Shown in pieces: positions 61,868-64,000 of a stretch of 64,000 bases of DNA; the stretch's first letter is position 1, and each line of letters opens with the position of its first letter. Origin of the DNA: a halophilic archaeon SHRA6 (lineage in GTDB: Archaea; Halobacteriota; Halobacteria; Halobacteriales; Haloferacaceae); NCBI GenBank assembly GCA_005239175.1, contig ML241294.1, positions 124,001-188,000 on the forward strand. Reading direction: 5' to 3'. The position numbers and the translations under genes were made by a program. The notes beneath the pieces were generated by a model. That model made no database searches. It was not told the DNA's origin and saw only the letters and a program-made list of their open reading frames with translations.

Positions 61868-63307
61868 CCCCGGGTCACCGTACCCGGGGATGAATGCGAC
61901 AATCGCCCGACTTGAACGGTGTCATTAAGTAACTCGCACCCCAATATGTTGGTAGTGGAGCAGACGTTCAAGTACCGACTCTACCCGATAGAAGATGTGG
62001 CGAGCGAAGCTCGCAGACACATCAACATCTGTCGGGAAGTGTACAACCACGCACTCGGACTCTACGACTCTGCTCCTGACGGTGACAAACCAACGTACAC
62101 CCAACTCCAAAACAAACTCCCTGCGTGGAAACGCCAGTGGCCAAAGTGGACGACGATCAACTCGAAGTGCTTGCAGATGGCCGTCCGACGCATCTACTCA
62201 AGCCTCAGCGTTCTCAAGTCACTCAAGTCCAAGGGTTACAAAGTCGGGAAACTCAAGTGGAAACCGCCAAGAGAGTACCGCAGCATCGTGTTCAACCAAT
62301 CAGGCTTCGACGTGGATAGTAACACGGGCCGAACCGAACACGCCACACTCGAACTCTCGAAACTTGGGACGATGAACGTTGACTACCATCGCCCACTCCC
62401 CGAAGACGGCACAATCAAAGAAGTCCGTCTCAAGGAAAAAAATCCCGAAAGTGGTATGCATCGGTTGTCGTTGACCACGACCCAGAATACCCCGAGAAAC
62501 CAGCCGTCGAAGACATCCAACTCGAAGATACTGTAGGAATTGACCTCGGCATCCTCAAGTTCACCCATGATTCAGACGGCAATGCGGTCACGCCGTTGGA
62601 TGAGTCTGAAGACCGTGAGCGAATCGAGAAGCGTCACCGGGCATTATCTCGCAAACAGCACGGGTCTGCGAACTGGGAGAAAGCCCGAGTAAAACTCGCC
62701 GAAGCGTATGAACGCTTGTCGAACAAGCGAACGGACTTCATCGAGAAACTTGCTCGCTCGTACACGACACAGTACGACGCGGTATTCTTGGAGAAGCTGG
62801 ACGTTCGCGGGATGCTCGAACAGGACTCAAATGGGCGGAACATTGCGTCGATGGCGTGGAGTGACGCCATCAAGACGTTCGAGCGCCACGGTGACAAAAA
62901 CGGGTGTCACGTCGAAACGGTTCCACCAGAAGGGACGACTAAGCGGTGCGCTCGGTGTGACGTTGAGTCTGATAAGGAACTCTGGGTTCGGGAACACTCG
63001 TGTCCGTCGTGTGGGTTCGAGGCCGACCGGGACGAGAACGCCTCGTACAATGTTCTGAAACTCGGGTTAGAGGAGTTGGGTATTGAGTTCGATGTGGATG
63101 CGGTAGTAGGTCTGGGAGAGGCCGAATCAACGTCCGCAGAATCGCACAGCGATTCTGATGGGCTGGGAAAATCGCCACGCGATTTTCGAACGCCTGCGGA
63201 GACTGCGCTCCCTACGGGTGCGGACGCGAACGATAATTCGTCGTTCCGTCTCGTTCCTGCACAGCGTGTCGTAGAAACAGGAAGCCACGGGTCACCCGAC
63301 CCGTGGT
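61868..63307 (+). mobile_element. IS605-group TnpB element without tnpA
   Basis: A 1,440-bp element. Left end: perfect palindrome CCCCGGGT/ACCCGGGG (61868-61889). Right end: the same CCACGGGT/ACCCGTGG hairpin as the 11.8-kb element (63285-63306) plus T. It contains only a tnpB, so it needs a TnpA in trans; a possible donor sits 48 kb away in this window. Confidence 0.85.
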
Positions 63308-63309
63308 AA
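61946..63309 (+). pseudogene. tnpB: tnpB with a frameshift in an A7 run
   Basis: Reading starts at ATG 61946 (MLVVEQTFKYRLYP). At 62445-62451 a run of seven A shifts the frame: the upstream frame stops at 62536, while the minus-one frame continues without stop as KKSRKWYASVVVDHDPEYPEKPAVED to TAA 63309. All catalytic residues are intact across the two parts: Asp in GIDLGILKF, Glu in FLEKLDVRG, zinc CARC...CPSC, and Asp in DRDENAS. One extra A, or a minus-one slip at the run, would restore it. Programmed frameshift, decay or a sequencing error are all possible. Confidence 0.85.
63138..63186 (+). other. Hairpins in the tnpB 3' end, possible guide-RNA scaffold
   Basis: Two short hairpins inside the coding region, AGAATCG/CGATTCT (63138-63156) and AAAATCG/CGATTTT (63168-63186), followed by the right-end hairpin. 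In known TnpB systems the RNA scaffold comes from exactly this part. Confidence 0.45.
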
Positions 63310-63393
63310 CTCACAAATATGAGGCTTTGTTGAAATCCTCTGCAGGCGATATATTTTGACCCGAGTGTGGTCAATACAGGTGGCCAACCGAAC

Positions 63394-63402
63394 ACTTATT
63401 CG
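63394..63402 (+). promoter_or_regulatory. TATA-like box of the hicBA operon
   Basis: ACTTATTCG is 22-30 nt upstream of ATG 63424. Confidence 0.5.
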
Positions 63403-63423
63403 CTCGTTTCGCCAATTTAGAAT

Positions 63424-63684
63424 ATGGCCAGTGCAACGCGTGACGAGTCACCCGAAGAAGGAGTAGAGTTCATCCACGAAGATGACGGGAAGATTACAGC
63501 TCGTGACCTCGAAACTGGCGTTGCCTCTTTTGGAGAGACAAAAACAGAAGCACTCCGAATGCTCGCGGAAGCTCTCGAACTGCACGAGGGTGGCGGAGAG
63601 CCAGTCACTGACGAAGACCTCGAAGCGTGGGGGCTCGATGACGTTGAGCCCGGCACCAAGGAGCTCCCAGAGTTTATGCGGTAG
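63424..63684 (+). CDS. HicB-family antitoxin
   Basis: An 86-aa protein with the HicB-like fold: EFIHEDDGKITARDLETGVASFGETKTEALRMLAEALELHEGG, and a C-terminal tail that should wrap the toxin. The stop codon is directly followed by the HicA start. Order antitoxin-toxin is the reverse of classical hicAB but is common in archaea. Confidence 0.88.
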   Translation: MASATRDESPEEGVEFIHEDDGKITARDLETGVASFGETKTEALRMLAEALELHEGGGEPVTDEDLEAWGLDDVEPGTKELPEFMR

Positions 63685-63936
63685 ATGATCCGGACGAATT
63701 TTTCCGGGCGTGAAATCGCATCTGTATTAATTGACCACGGATTCGTGCAGACAGGCCGCGTCGGGAGCCATCTGAAACTCCGCTACGATTCGCCAGACAC
63801 GGACGAAGTCCGTATCGTGACGGTTCCGATGAAATCGGCGGACGACATCCCAACCGGGACACTCCAGTCCATCGCTCAGCAGTGTGGCGCGAACGATTTT
63901 CACGCGTGGTGTCAGTGGATCAACCAGAATCTGTAA
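63685..63936 (+). CDS. HicA-family mRNA interferase toxin
   Basis: An 83-aa dsRBD-like toxin. Conserved: SGREIASVLIDHGFVQTGRVGSHLKLRY with the catalytic His in GSHLKL, and IVTVPMKSADDIPTGTLQSIAQQCG. HicA cleaves mRNA until neutralised by HicB. Placed next to a TnpB element and a PIN relic. Confidence 0.9.
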   Translation: MIRTNFSGREIASVLIDHGFVQTGRVGSHLKLRYDSPDTDEVRIVTVPMKSADDIPTGTLQSIAQQCGANDFHAWCQWINQNL

Positions 63937-64000
63937 CGCTCAGTTCGCACCGCTCATCAACCGGCTGTTTCAGTCGATACTGTGTCTGAAGAAGAGGAGT
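63937..64000. other. Window edge without a gene
   Basis: I see no start codon with a coding frame in these 64 bases. Confidence 0.6.

Noticed and set aside
63310-63423. Complete insertion sequence between the TnpB element and hicB
   Set aside because: Only a short stretch resembling an IS end is present; there is no transposase and no matching second end.

Overview
The window is chromosomal DNA of a haloarchaeon (class Halobacteria). The evidence is acidic proteins, high GC (about 65% in sampled housekeeping genes) with an unusual richness in GATCG, archaeal TATA boxes about 25 nt upstream of many start codons (leaderless transcripts), archaeal ribosomal genes in the order L11 / L1-L10-L12, and families such as dodecin, Mch, DUF63, UPF0179, DUF5820, DUF5995, DICT-domain regulators and a CetZ/FtsZ-like tubulin homologue. 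I cannot name the genus.

Layout. 0-11 kb: prolyl oligopeptidase, glycosyltransferase, DUF1405, an HTH/DICT regulatory pair, secreted proteins, an enolase-like protein, and an operon of mch, a hypothetical gene and a HAD phosphatase. 11.3-15.6 kb: a receiver/PAS/PAS/GAF histidine kinase gene split by a complete IS200/IS605-type element with divergent tnpA and tnpB; removing 11788-13677 restores one open frame of 808 codons. 15.6-27 kb: membrane proteins, YbjQ, a tubulin homologue, dodecin, 5'-nucleotidase, UspA, DUF63, an Lrp regulator, an inositol-monophosphatase-family enzyme and small proteins. 27.2-27.9 kb: tRNA-Leu(CAA), a broken second copy, and a 240-bp direct repeat carrying four copies of the tRNA 3' end. 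28-33 kb: small metabolic genes and a very His/Asp-rich protein. 33.1-40.9 kb: an operon-like cluster of two PrkA-type kinases, a DUF444 (YeaH) von Willebrand-like protein and a SpoVR protein. 42.9-45.8 kb: the ribosomal stalk operon and L11, transcribed leftwards. 46-51.2 kb: M42 peptidase, DUF2342 metalloprotease, a PAS histidine kinase and small proteins. 51.5-54.7 kb: a lower-GC cassette with class I ribonucleotide reductase (nrdB, nrdA) and a hydrolase fragment, probably acquired. 55-61.5 kb: a Dna2-like nuclease/helicase, a VOC protein and an Lhr helicase. 61.6-63.9 kb: a PIN-toxin relic, a tnpA-less TnpB element with a frameshift in an A7 run, and a HicBA toxin-antitoxin pair.

Unusual themes. 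(1) At least nine short tandem arrays (units 8-43 bp) lie in intergenic gaps or over stop codons. (2) The two TnpB elements share a right-end hairpin, and their insertion sites suggest a common target-adjacent motif. (3) Two unrelated histidine-kinase genes share an in-frame insertion in the ATPase N-box made of two small DNA palindromes. (4) The tRNA-Leu locus looks like scars of repeated recombination at a tRNA 3' end. All function calls are from reading motifs; no database search was run.
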